Position numbers and translations under genes: made by a program. Of a stretch of DNA of 15,793 bases, positions 1 to 10,900 are shown piece after piece; the stretch's first letter is position 1; every line of letters begins with the position of its first letter. The notes under the pieces were generated by a model. It made no database searches and was not told where the DNA came from. It saw only the letters and a program-made list of their open reading frames with translations. The DNA comes from Saccoglossus kowalevskii (lineage: Eukaryota > Hemichordata > Enteropneusta > Harrimaniidae), in the NCBI RefSeq assembly GCF_000003605.2, contig NW_003155586.1:1-15793 (forward strand), written 5' to 3'.

Positions 1-112
1 TTTTAATTGGAAGTTTAATTAAACTCAATTACAATGCAATACAATGGAGAATTGCAGTTTAATTAAGTTTAATTAAACTAGAGTTGAATATCCCGTGACT
101 GAACATAGAAAT

Positions 113-220
113 GTTTGCGAAGCTTAGGTTTAGTATCGGGGTAAGGTATGGTATAATTATATTAATATAAATATAAATTGAACCATACCTTCCCCAATAC
201 TAAACCTAAGCTTTGCAAAC
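113..220. repeat. Long imperfect inverted repeat (hairpin)
   Basis: The arms at 113-152 and 182-220 are reverse complements, with two substitutions and one single-base indel over 40 bases. They are separated by a 29-base spacer made almost only of A and T. The transcript or single strand would fold into a long stem-loop. It could be a small foldback or MITE-like element, or the palindromic end of a larger one. No target duplication is obvious next to it. Confidence 0.8.
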
Positions 221-330
221 CTGACTTAAATTCGATTAAATATTAATATAAATTATGAAACATTGTGTACAAAGGGCTCCACTTTGTTTGTGTATGTCTG
301 GACTACTGGCTCTACTTTTACGTCTACAAC

Positions 331-390
331 AACACATACACACACACACACACCCAGACACACACATACACACACATACAGACACACTAA
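331..390. repeat. CA-type microsatellite
   Basis: An impure ACAC run with interspersed ACAT and AGAC units. It lies outside the transposon and explains the His/Thr-rich open frame read through it, which is not a gene. Confidence 0.9.
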
Positions 391-572
391 CCGTAAAGAC
401 TCCCATTTTGTGCTTTGCACAAGAGAGTCAAAAACTCAGTAAAATATTAAAATATTAAAATAACAGATTAATTAAAAGGCAATTACAAACTAGTACAGAA
501 TCGGGTGTTTTACTATTATTAATACACACCTGCTTGCATTATAAACACACCAAGGCAGTTTGTCATATGAGA

Positions 573-580
573 CCCGGATA
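573..580. repeat. Left copy of 8-bp target-site duplication
   Basis: CCCGGATA here is repeated exactly at 15496-15503. Each copy lies 12 bases outside the well-conserved part of its TIR. The match is exactly 8 bp, because the bases on either side differ. Eight-bp duplications are reported for Zisupton-type elements. One doubt remains: the 12 bases between duplication and conserved TIR match at only 6 positions. Confidence 0.65.
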
Positions 581-656
581 GATAAAGGTTTTGCTCCAGC
601 CATTCTACTAGAACGCGCTGTTCCACTAGAGAGCGTTCTATTAGAGGACGATACGC
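581..656 (+). repeat. Left terminal inverted repeat
   Basis: The inner 64 bases (593-656) match the reverse complement of 15420-15483 at 56 positions with no gaps. The outer 12 match at 6 positions. Within the TIR, TAGAACGCGCTG (609-620) faces an imperfect inverse copy at 629-640 (10 of 12) across 8 bases, so each end is itself a palindrome. The sequence just inside (657-720) is rich in CG steps, unlike the AT-rich interior. Confidence 0.85.
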
Positions 657-735
657 GCGCGTAAGTAGGTCGGAAACTAGGTCATTCAATTTGCGCGTCC
701 TCAACGCGGACGCCCACTATTGGACACGGCTACAC

Positions 736-826
736 ATGCGCAACCACAGCATGATTTTGAATTTGAAAGAGACGATGGCAGACATGATGGCAGAACAGGC
801 GAATGATACCATTGCCAGAGTGAAAA
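736..826 (+). CDS. Possible first coding exon of the transposase
   Basis: An ATG at 736 (further in-frame ATGs at 751, 775, 784 and 787) opens 30 codons that end at a near-ideal donor, GTGAGT, at 827. It is the only plausible start exon upstream of the zinc-finger exons, and it sits directly inside the left TIR where a transposon promoter is expected. The difficulty is phase: this exon ends with one spare base, while the exon at 3921 needs two. Either another exon of length 1 modulo 3 lies between them, a poor donor at 831 is used, or this is not the first exon. No similarity to a known domain is visible in the peptide. Confidence 0.35.
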
Positions 827-1016
827 GTGAGTTCTAAAATATATTATTGGCTTACAAAAACGTCAGCCATCTGTGTTTATTATGCATAACAGAATACAGT
901 ACGTATGATTTTGTTGTAAATATTACACGTGGCATCACGTGTCATATTCCCTGGAGTGCGATTTGCCTGTAGGTAAATTATGTACTATCCAGGAAAAAAA
1001 TAAATTAAATAATACC
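827..1016. other. Spacer between possible exon 1 and the array
   Basis: AT-rich DNA of about 190 bases, presumably the start of the first intron. A 10-base segment at 893-902, bracketed by AG and GTATGA, would repair the exon phase if it were a micro-exon. That is speculation from phase alone. Nothing else is recognisable. Confidence 0.4.
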
Positions 1017-3797
1017 ACAGCGGCTACGAAATAACTGCATTCTATTAGAGAGCGCTGCGCTCTCTGTTCTACCACAGCACGCTTCATTATAACAACGTGT
1101 TTGAAGTACATTTATAGCACTATTTGTAATTCAAACAATATTTACTAGTCTACTTTATTAAAATACGTACTTTCCATGCAGAAATTATACGAAATTATAT
1201 CACGGCGGCTATGAAATAACTGCATTCTATTAGAGAGCGCTGCGCTCTGTGTTCTACCACAGCACGCTTCATTATAACAACGTGTTTAAAGTACAGTCAT
1301 AGCACTATTTGTAATTCAAACAATATTTACTAGTCTACTTTATTAAAATACGTACTTTCCGTGCAGAAATTATACGAAATTATATCACGGCGGCTACGAA
1401 ATAACTTCATTCTATTAGAGAGCGCTGCGCTCCCTGTTTTACCACAGCACGCTTCATTATAACAACGTGTTTGAAGTACATTTATAGCACTATTTGTAAT
1501 TCAAACAATATTTACTGGTCTACTTTATTAAATTACGTACTTTCCATGCAGAAATTATATCACGGCGGCTACGAAATAATTGCATTCTATTAGAGAGCGC
1601 TGCGCTCCCTGTTCTACCACAGCACGCTTCATTATAACAACGTCGTTTGAAGTACAGTTATAGCACTATTTGTAATTCAAACAATATTTACTAGTCTACT
1701 TTATTAAATTACGTACTTTCCATGCAGAAATTATATCACGGCGGCTGCGAAATAACTGCATTCTATTAGACAGCGCTGCGCTCTCTGTTCTACCACAGCA
1801 CGCTTCATTATAACACGTCGTTTAAAGCACAGTTATAGCACTATTTGTAATTCAAACAATATTTACTAGTCTACTTTATTAAATTACGTACTTTCCATGC
1901 AGAAATTATATCACGGCGGCTACGAAATAACTGCATTCTATTAGAGAGCGCTGCGCTCTCTGTTCTACCACAGCACGCTTCATTATAACAACGTGTTTGA
2001 AGTACATTTATAGCACTATTTGTAATTCAAACAATATTTACTAGTCTACTTTATTAAAATACGTACTTTCCATGCAGAAATTATACGAAATTATATCACG
2101 GCGGCTACGAAATAACTGCATTCTATTAGAGAGCGCTGCGCTCTGTGTTCTACCACAGCACGCTTCATTATAACAACGTGTTTGAAGTACATTTATAGCA
2201 CTATTTGTAATTCAAACAATATTTACTAGTCTACTTTATTAAATTACGTACTTTCCATGCAGAAATTATACGAAATTATATCACGGCGGCTACGAAATAA
2301 TTGCATTCTATTAGAGAGCGCTGCGCTCCCTGTTCTACCACAGCACGCCTTATTATAACAACGTCGTTTGAAGTACAGTTATAGCACTATTTGTAATTCA
2401 AACAATATTTACTAGTCTACTTTATTAAATTACGTACTTTCCATGCAGAAATTATATCACGGCGGCTGCGAAATAACTGCATTCTATTAGAGAGCGCTGC
2501 GCTTTCTGTTCTACCACAGCACGCTTCATTATAACAACGTCGTTTGAAGCACAGTTATAGCAGTATTTGTAATTCAAACAATATTTACTAGTCTACTTTA
2601 TTAAATTACGTACTTTCCATGCAGAAATTATATCACGGCGGCTACGAAATAACTGCATTCTATTGGAGAGCGCTGCGCTCTCTGTTCTACCACAGCACGC
2701 TTCATTATAACAACGTGTTTGAAGCACAGTTATAGCACTTTTTGTAATTCAAACAATATTTACTAGTCTACTTTATTAAAATACGTACTTTCCATGCAGA
2801 AATTATACGAAATTATATCACGGCGGCTACGAAATAACTGCATTCTATTAGAGAGCGTTGCGCTCTGTGTTCTACCACAGCACGCTTCATTATAACGTGT
2901 TTGAAGTACAGTCATAGCACTATTTGTAATTCAAACAATATTTACTAGTCTACTTTATTAAATTACGTACTTTCCATGCAGAAATTATACGAAATTATAT
3001 CACGGCGGCTACGAAATAACTTGCATTCTATTAGAGAGCGCTGCGCTCTCTGTTCTACAACAGCACGCTTCATTATAACAACGTGTTTGAAGCACAGTTA
3101 TAGCACTTTTTGTAATTCAAACAATATTTACTAGTCTACTTTATTAAATTACGTACTTTCCATGCAGAAATTATACGAAATTATATCACGGCGGCTACGA
3201 AATAACTGCATTCTATTAGAGAGCGCTGCGCTCTCTGTTCTACCACAGCACGCTTCATTATAACAACGTGTTTGAAGCACAGTTATAGCAGTATTTGTAA
3301 TTCAAACAATATTTACTAGTCTACTTTATTAAAATACGTACTTTCCATGTAGAAATTATACGAAATTATATCACGGCGGCTACGAAATAATTGCATTCTA
3401 TTAGAGAGCGCTGCGCTCCCTGTTCTACCACAGCACGCTTCATTATAACAACGTCGTTTGAAGTACAGTTATAGCACTATTTGTAATTCAAGCAATATTT
3501 ACTAGTCTACTTTATTAAATTACGTACTTTCCATGCAGAAATTATACGAAATTATATCACGGCGGCTATGAAATAATTGCATTCTATTAGAGAGCGCTGC
3601 GCTCCCTGTTCTACCACAGCACGCTTCATTATAACAACGTCGTTTGAAGTACAGTTATAGCACTATTTGTAATTCAAACAATATTTACTAGTCTACTTTA
3701 TTAAATTACGTACTTTCCATGCAGAAATTATACGAAATTATATAACGGCGGCTACGAAATAATTGCATTCTATTAGAGAGCGCTGCCCTCCCTGTAG
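1017..3797. repeat. Satellite array: 16 tandem monomers of ~175/185 bp
   Basis: The anchor CATTCTATTAGAGAGCGC or a close variant recurs at 1038, 1223, 1408, 1583, 1759, 1934, 2119, 2304, 2480, 2655, 2841, 3024, 3209, 3394, 3580 and 3766. Spacing is 183-186 or 175-176. The two length classes differ by a 10-base segment (ACGAAATTAT or equivalent) after GCAGAAATTAT. Each monomer holds a perfect 8-base inverted repeat around one base (GAGAGCGC-T-GCGCTCTC in the consensus). The last monomer is cut off at about 3797. The array lies between the left TIR and the zinc-finger exons, so it is intronic if the exon at 736 belongs to the gene, and otherwise 5' non-coding. No long open frame crosses it. Confidence 0.95.
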
Positions 3798-3920
3798 TAC
3801 AATAATTGTATTCTTATCAAGTATCTCATTTTAAAAACTTTCACATACTCTCGCCAATGAGTCGTATCTACTCAACTTTCACCGTCACCTTCCCAATCAC
3901 CTTAATAAATGACATTTCAG
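3798..3920. other. Array-to-exon junction and splice acceptor
   Basis: Unique sequence after the truncated last monomer leads to the acceptor GACATTTCAG ending at 3920. An in-frame TGA at 3910-3912 shows that the reading frame of the next exon cannot extend further back, so the protein start must come from an upstream exon. Confidence 0.6.
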
Positions 3921-4955
3921 AATAAAATGCTTGATTCTTGATGCGTTCCCAGATAATGAATTCCCGAGTATTGTAACCGGAGAGAATGACTTGTCTTATA
4001 GAATTTTGAAATGCAGTGATGAGGGAAATTGCCATTGTTCCCGATATCATTGTGCTTTATGTGATACAAAAGGCAAAAAATACATGATCATGAAGCACAT
4101 ACGTGCAGTGCACTGGAAATCGAGAGTGAGTTTTCTCGGTAAGTATACACTAAGATTTCGTTGAGCAAGAGACCACGTTACACCGCATCAGATGGTGTTT
4201 TATTCTTACTATGTAAACTAGATATTTGAAACAAAGAACGGAGAGAATGGAATATATGTTTGGTTCTCGCAATCTCGAGATCATTGTATATATTTACACC
4301 TTTGCTGTATATTAGTTCAAATTACATTATTAAATATTGCTCACCATATTTTACTCATTACTTATACAGCTTCAGCAACAAAGCCGCATTGTTTGATTCT
4401 GTTGGTTATATCAAATTTCTAATTCTATTTAGTTCTATACATACTTTGGTATGTTATCCGCCCTCTCGTTTCGTCGTGAAAACCAAACAATGTCAATAAA
4501 TTCAGATAATTGCCAAGATTGCAAATCATTGCAGGTAATTGTATAAATGGTTTTGGTCAAATATCATTAGTTTCTCAGCGTAGTTGTCGTAGTCAACTTA
4601 GATTCTGAGTCTGTCATGGATATGACGAATTAGGTCAATTGTATTGAATTAATCTACCATCGCATTGGTTTATTAGGGCAATCATACAGGTATTCATTAC
4701 ACATCCACTTATTGTCAACTCAGAAGCACCACATATAATTATACTACAATTTTGTTAACCTATTTGCAGGATTACACAGTGTTATGTGTAAATGTGACAG
4801 CGCGATTATTAAAACGCCACGACACTGGCACTGCCCATTTTGTTTGACTATTTGGTCAAAGGCCTACATATTGGAGCGGCATCTTAAAACATGCGACAAC
4901 AGCATGGACAACATTGAAGTGGCCGTATTATTATCAAGAAAGAAGACTGAGAATG
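3921..4955 (+). other. Zinc fingers 1 and 2 (exons 3921-4138 and 4770-4955)
   Basis: The first exon ends in a C2H2 finger: CALC, 11 residues, then H-x4-H within KHIRAVH, coded at about 4050-4115. Before it is another cysteine cluster, CSDEGNCHC. The second exon has a C2HC finger, CPFC ... RHLKTC, at about 4829-4892. Both are single fingers of about 25 residues of the BED/C2H2 kind often found at transposase N-termini, where they bind element ends. Phase-1 junctions recreate a glycine codon (4138/4770) and a glutamate codon (4955/5085). Confidence 0.75.
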
Positions 4956-7900
4956 GTAACATATATGTTGTTTTTACGTATTCACGTTTAATGTTCTCTT
5001 CAGAATAGTACAATACCAAAATAGAAAGCTATAATACACCGTAATTAGAAAGATAATTATGTGTTGTTATATTGTATTTTACAGAAGATAAAAAGCAACA
5101 ACATTCGCAACCACTGCCAATGCCACCACCAATCGATCATGAATATCCTGGCGATGATTCTGAAAGAGATGAATCTCCATCACCCTCATCCAATCTGCCT
5201 TTAGTAAACCATTTATCATGTAGTACATCAACACGCATTCCACTATTCAAACGTGGGGTAGACAGAGTATCATGTTCTGAATGTGGCGAACGTATGTTGA
5301 AAAAAAATCTTAAACGCCACGAAGAAAACATACATGGCAATAGTTTTAAGTCTTTGCCAGTTCTTAAATCATATTCTGTGAATCGAGAAAACTCTTTATT
5401 TGCAGTGGAAGCTGGTCCGAGAAATGCCTTACCAATTCATGCTGAGAAAGAACTTCTTTGTACAAATCCAAAAGTATTTTGCGAGAGTAGCACATGTATA
5501 CAAGCTGCAACAATTGCAACACGTAGCAGACTTCCAAGTTTCGAATGTCAACATTTATTATCAGTTAACAGAGCAATTCGATTCATAGAACAACCATTCC
5601 TTCTCCCCGTGAAACTTGATGAATTATGTAATACGTATCATCCATTTTCTGATAGCAGTAGAGATGCAGCTCTAACATTGAACAGTCGAAGCATAGCCAA
5701 TGGGTCAGTGCCTGTGTATCCATTATTTGAATCGGCTAGTACAGATCGGCAATTGCGTTTTTCCATTCATACAGGCGAGACTCACTATTACAGTATACTT
5801 GGGCGAGTTATTGTTTCATATGATACTGATAAAAACACATGGCATTGTCGATGCTGCAAGAAGAGGGGTTGCGGTCACAAAGCTCTTGCTCGTTGGTATT
5901 GCTACCAAGTATTCCCGGGTAAAATACACCACGGCGCCTCAGAAGACCAATATGAAACTGATGACATTGATGATGGCAACACGCTGATTATTCCTGGCGC
6001 TATAAAACAATTACATTCATATCCACCGGTTATTGACATTTCGGAGAGAATGGTTGAATACTGGTTGAGGCATAAAAAAATTCCACCTGATATTTCTTTG
6101 TCTATGTCAGAGAATTTTAACCATACTCGTCTCATGCCTGTGGAAAAGAGGTGCAAAGTATGTAAATCGCAACCGCTTTTGGATTCACCCTTGCTTATAT
6201 CATCGAATGCAAATATAGTTGCAATGAATGGACTAATAAAAGGTATGTAACTGTTTCCTCTATTATTTATATTGTCATATAAAAACTATATATATTCACA
6301 TACTTTTCAATCCTATGAAATTATGCAAAATACGTAATGACTAATATTGTTGTGTTATTTTTTAATTGTTTGCACATTTTTTGGCCAACGGCAACCATTA
6401 CCCCAATAAGACGATCGTTATACAACTATTACATTTTGTATTTTTTAGGCGTGGAAACTTATTGTCGAAAGTGCAGTCTTTGTGACCTGGTGTACAGATA
6501 TCAGGAACATTGTGATCAATTACACAATTATGATGACAAATGGATATTTTCCGTGCGATTATTAGTTTTTCTAAGAAAATCTCTCGCAGTAAGTTTTGCT
6601 AAATCATTTTCTGTGTGTAAAAATGATAACGTATGCTGAGAACGTGTTTGAGAAAATAAGTCAATATAATTATGATTAATACGAATACCTCTGGCCCATC
6701 TGTATAACATGAACACATATATTCATACACAGAATCATACTGCTATTGGTAGTGTGATGTCAGCTTGGGAAGACACAAACAATATACGGATACCCCATAA
6801 TGTTGTCATCAAAGCGTATGAACATTTTGAGGCCTTGACGGACCATGATTATACTTTCAATTGTGTAATTTGTGGCAGTAACCCGCCCGTCATCATTACT
6901 GATTTGCAAAGAAAGGCATGCTTCAGGATGGATGGTAAGCATGTAGTGTAGTGAATATATTTAAAATATGCAACGTTAAGTTAATTGCTAATATGAGGTC
7001 TAAACATATGTTTAGTTAGAGATGAAATACTGCAATGTTGAGTTTTCATTCAAATGATTTTAATAAACAATAAACCCTACATTATTTTTTTCTAAGTGTC
7101 TAGTCTCAAATTACCGGATGTTTGTGAAGATTCTGATAAAGTTGATGTTGAAACATTCTGGAAAAAGATCGAAATGGAGAAGTTAGTGAAACCGCTCATT
7201 AGATGTAAGATACATATTTTATTATAATATAATTACCCAAATGATTGTTTGTATTTTTAATGTTGTAATGTGACATTGTTTTGTATACTAATTAATGTGT
7301 CTTTTTGTTTTCCCACTGTTTTGCTGGCAGTTCTTATGATATATTTATTTTGGTTCGTTCCTAGCACAAACATAAAGATTATGTAAATGTATATTATGGT
7401 TATATTGTTACAGATGGCGAAAAAAATCCATTCCAAGTGACACCATCCTATTCAGCATGGGCACCATACATTGGACGAGCTACCCGTGGGGAAACAGTAT
7501 GGAATACAGAGCACAGAAAAGTGATAAGAGAAACTGAAAGACTTGAAACAGACTGTCGTGATATGTCCGAGGAGCGTTTAATAGAACTCCTGAATTCTTC
7601 AAGCATCACGGTAAATGATGTTTACTATTATTTAACCACAAAGTAGAGAAATTAGACCAGATTAATTCCAATTCATATTTGTTATTATTTTGTATGTACG
7701 GTGTGTAAACTAATGATATTTGATTTGTACTGATAGACCTGAACTGACATTTAATATACTAGTATATGAATTGAAACATATGCTAAGCTTTCATATTAAT
7801 ATTTGTTTCGAAAGGTTGCAAAGGTGAAAGAAATATGTTCAACTTGCAATATTGCAGCAACCGGATCAAAATATGATATGGTATTGCGTATTCGACAGGC

Positions 7901-10900
7901 ACTGATTAAAAATGATAATATAATGAACAAAGTATTCCAAAAGATATGGGGTGCTTCTGGTACGTACACTTTGAAATCTATGCAAAATTTACTAAATATA
8001 CTATCGAGCAATACTCAAATTTAAATATAGACCCACGAAAACAAAATTAGGGAATAATAGAATGCATAATGTAACTATTGTTAATGGAAAATTTATCATT
8101 GACCAAATTGTGTGCGGAAAAATATTCATATATGTTTGTATTTATTAAGGTGGATGGCTTTCAGCAAGCTGCCCTCATCGTATCGTATATGCAGTTAAGT
8201 TTCTTATTCGGGCTGAGAGTCCGCGAGATCACGTTGACCTTATTAGGTCTTTCAAGGTTCAACCATCTGTTGTTATCGTTGATATGCCACATATGGTAGC
8301 AAGACATGGAAATATTAGACATCCGCAGATGTTTCATCCCTATGACGACAGAGTTGCAGAGAAAGCACATCAGAAAATATTATGCTAGCAACAGAAGGAA
8401 AATTGGAGGTACACTTACCTTGGCTATATGGTCGGCAGCAGTCCAGTCAAGGAAATCATGTACTAGGAGATGATGTTCATCTGTGTTTATATGATGTATT
8501 TCACCAGCAAAATACATCCAAGGAAGAGGAAGTATTGCGACGTATTTCAAATATTCCGGAGTTGCACGGCATTGTAAATAGTCAGGTAGCAGAACAAATA
8601 CACAACTCAAGAAAGAGGGACATTCATTTCCTAAATACTATGGGAGCTACAACACATATATTTATATTAATGAATGTTATTCACTCACATAACATGAAAG
8701 TGAACGCCGATACCATGGCCAAAATGACAGACGTATTCAAGGCCCAAGTAACCTTCGATAGCTTGGGACGTGCAGTTATCAGTAAGTTTATTGTTTCACT
8801 ACAAATGTGTTTACTCATGTATCTATAGTGATTATTTATGTTTCACATGTTAATGAAAGTATGTATTACATACTCGTGTTTTCTTTTCCACACAGGTCAG
8901 TCGACTTCAAACCATTCCTCTATTGACCAAATTTCCAATGTTATCGAACACGTAGACAGTTTATCGGAGCAGGGTGATGTCACAGGTATTATAATTGCAT
9001 ATCTGATTTGGGTTATATTTGATTTTTTTAACTGTAATTGTTAGTTCAGTACATAAATTTCATACTTTTCACTTAAATCATTTCATGTACATGTTACATT
9101 TTTATGTTTTCTTTTCCACACAGGTCAGTCGACTTCAAACCATTCCTCTATTGACCACATTTCCAATGTTACCGTACACGTCGAAAGTTTATCGGAGCAG
9201 GGTGATGTCACAGGTATGATAATTGCATATATGACTGCACAACCTTGTTGATTTGAGGCATATTTGATTTTTATAACTGACTTCATCTACATGTTTGAAT
9301 TATATGTTTGTTTGTTTATCACATGTTCCTCATAATTTGTATTTCAATCATCCAATACAGATAATATACCAGAGCATTCAGTTATAGACCTTGAAGTTGC
9401 AAAGGAGATACTTGGTTCTATAGCAATGGACCAAACACAAGGTAATTGACCATGATATGGAAATACGGAATGTATTCTTGAGATACATCGTTGATATAAA
9501 ACATATTGGTGTTCACTGACTCGAGAGCCCATTATATTAATAAGTATTAATCTCATTATTTAGGTTACAATAATCAAGTGATTGATATTATGAGGGTTCT
9601 GCGTGAGTCACGTGAAACTGCTGAGAAAGAGACAGAGAATATCACTCGTCTGAGGGATGCCCTACTCAGAGAAGGGCTGGAAGAATGCCTACCACCAACA
9701 CCAATGGATGGGAATTGCTTATTCCACGCACTGTGTGAACATATTTGTAGAGCTAAGGACATCCCACGGACAGAACTATCTCACTACGAGTTACGCGAAC
9801 TCATTTTAAACTTCATGTCGGAATCAAAAACTGAGCTTCAGGTAAGAAATAGCATATAGCATTTTTGTTCAGTTACATTCTCATAGATTTCTGTGAGACG
9901 AGTCACAAACATGTATTAACATTACGGCAAATAGTAGTTTCTTCATGCTCAATATTTGAATGACAATATAGTTATTAATATCCAAAAACAATGCAATTGA
10001 GAGTATATTGAGAGTTTTTATCCTTAAATTTTAATAATTAACATAAGTCATTCCCGATTAAAAAATAATATGATAAATGCAGTTTAGTATCATGTTGTAC
10101 CGTGGGATTTGTTTGTGTCTTTTTTATTATTATTTGTTATTCCATGTGTCGTTCAACTATGTAAATTATACATAATATGTAACATAATATTTAGGGTTTT
10201 GACAGAATCAGAAAATTGTATAAATACAAATAAAGACATTGCGCATTATTAATACTAAACAATTATTGCATAATTTATTTTTCTCTGATTTTCTAAAGGG
10301 CTTACTATGTGTTGAACTACGTAATATGAAAACAACTTTTGAGAATTACATCGACTACATGAAAGGACCGAGCGTTTGGGGTGACCAGATTATACTTGTT
10401 GTAGCTTCAATTATGTTACAATCGGAAATTAAGCTTGTAACCCCAACTTATACCAGGATCATAAGTCCGCCAGATGACGTACCACTTAACGAGATGATAT
10501 ACCTAGGGTATCTGCCAAACCTTCATTACATGGCGGTTAAACCTTTACAAGGTCAGTGTGTACAATAATCATTCATTTTTAAACTTTCTTTAAAATTCCT
10601 GTTCTTTGTAAATTAACAAGACTTCATGCTGTATTGTATTATGCAGAAATTAACAAGGATACAATGAAATACAATCTACGAGTTAATCCATCAAAGGTAA
10701 TTATACGCAGTGAATGCTGTAAAAAATGTGTAAATCAATCTGAATTACGAATATGAGCTTCATATTTCTCGTTGTTATGGTTGAATGTAGAAATATTTTA
10801 CACTGTACTAGTATACATCGACGTAATGTTTTATTACAGAAACGCTTTTCTGATAAGTGGATAACAGAGACTGTAAAGAAGAAAAAAACTGCGGAAAGGT

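Larger units (their letters stand above)
1..572. other. Left host flank, non-coding
   Basis: This is AT-rich sequence outside the transposon. It holds two copies of the 14-bp palindrome AGTTTAATTAAACT (12-25 and 66-79), a long hairpin-forming inverted repeat (113-220) and a CA-type microsatellite (about 331-390). The short open frames here are made of low-complexity or repeat sequence and resemble no protein I know. No host gene is visible. Confidence 0.6.

Noticed and set aside
585-592. Target duplication directly next to the conserved 64-base TIR
   Set aside because: The 8 bases outside 593 and outside 15483 do not match. The exact direct repeat lies 12 bases further out on both sides.
519-704. 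Minus-strand open frame of 61 codons across the left TIR
   Set aside because: It is a by-product of the TIR palindrome and has no domain, splice sites or partner.
1017-3797. Array as a CRISPR or as rRNA spacer repeats
   Set aside because: Repeats are contiguous, with no variable spacers, and the context is a eukaryotic transposon. No rRNA sequence is near.
4260-4499. 79-codon open frame in an intron
   Set aside because: Hydrophobic, AT-driven composition. No splice signals in matching phase.
5137-5340. Minus-strand and other-frame open frames within the SWIM exon (for example 5137-5340, 5400-5588, 5700-5987, 5902-6156)
   Set aside because: They are shadows of the long plus-strand exon, which carries the recognisable fingers.
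8371-8385. Programmed -1 frameshift site
   Set aside because: The sequence CAGAAAATATTATG in the reading frame does not form a canonical X-XXY-YYZ heptamer, and no strong downstream hairpin was evident. A simple indel is more likely.
8346-8385. A short intron explaining the frame change
   Set aside because: No usable GT...AG pair of a realistic size joins the two frames without losing conserved sequence.
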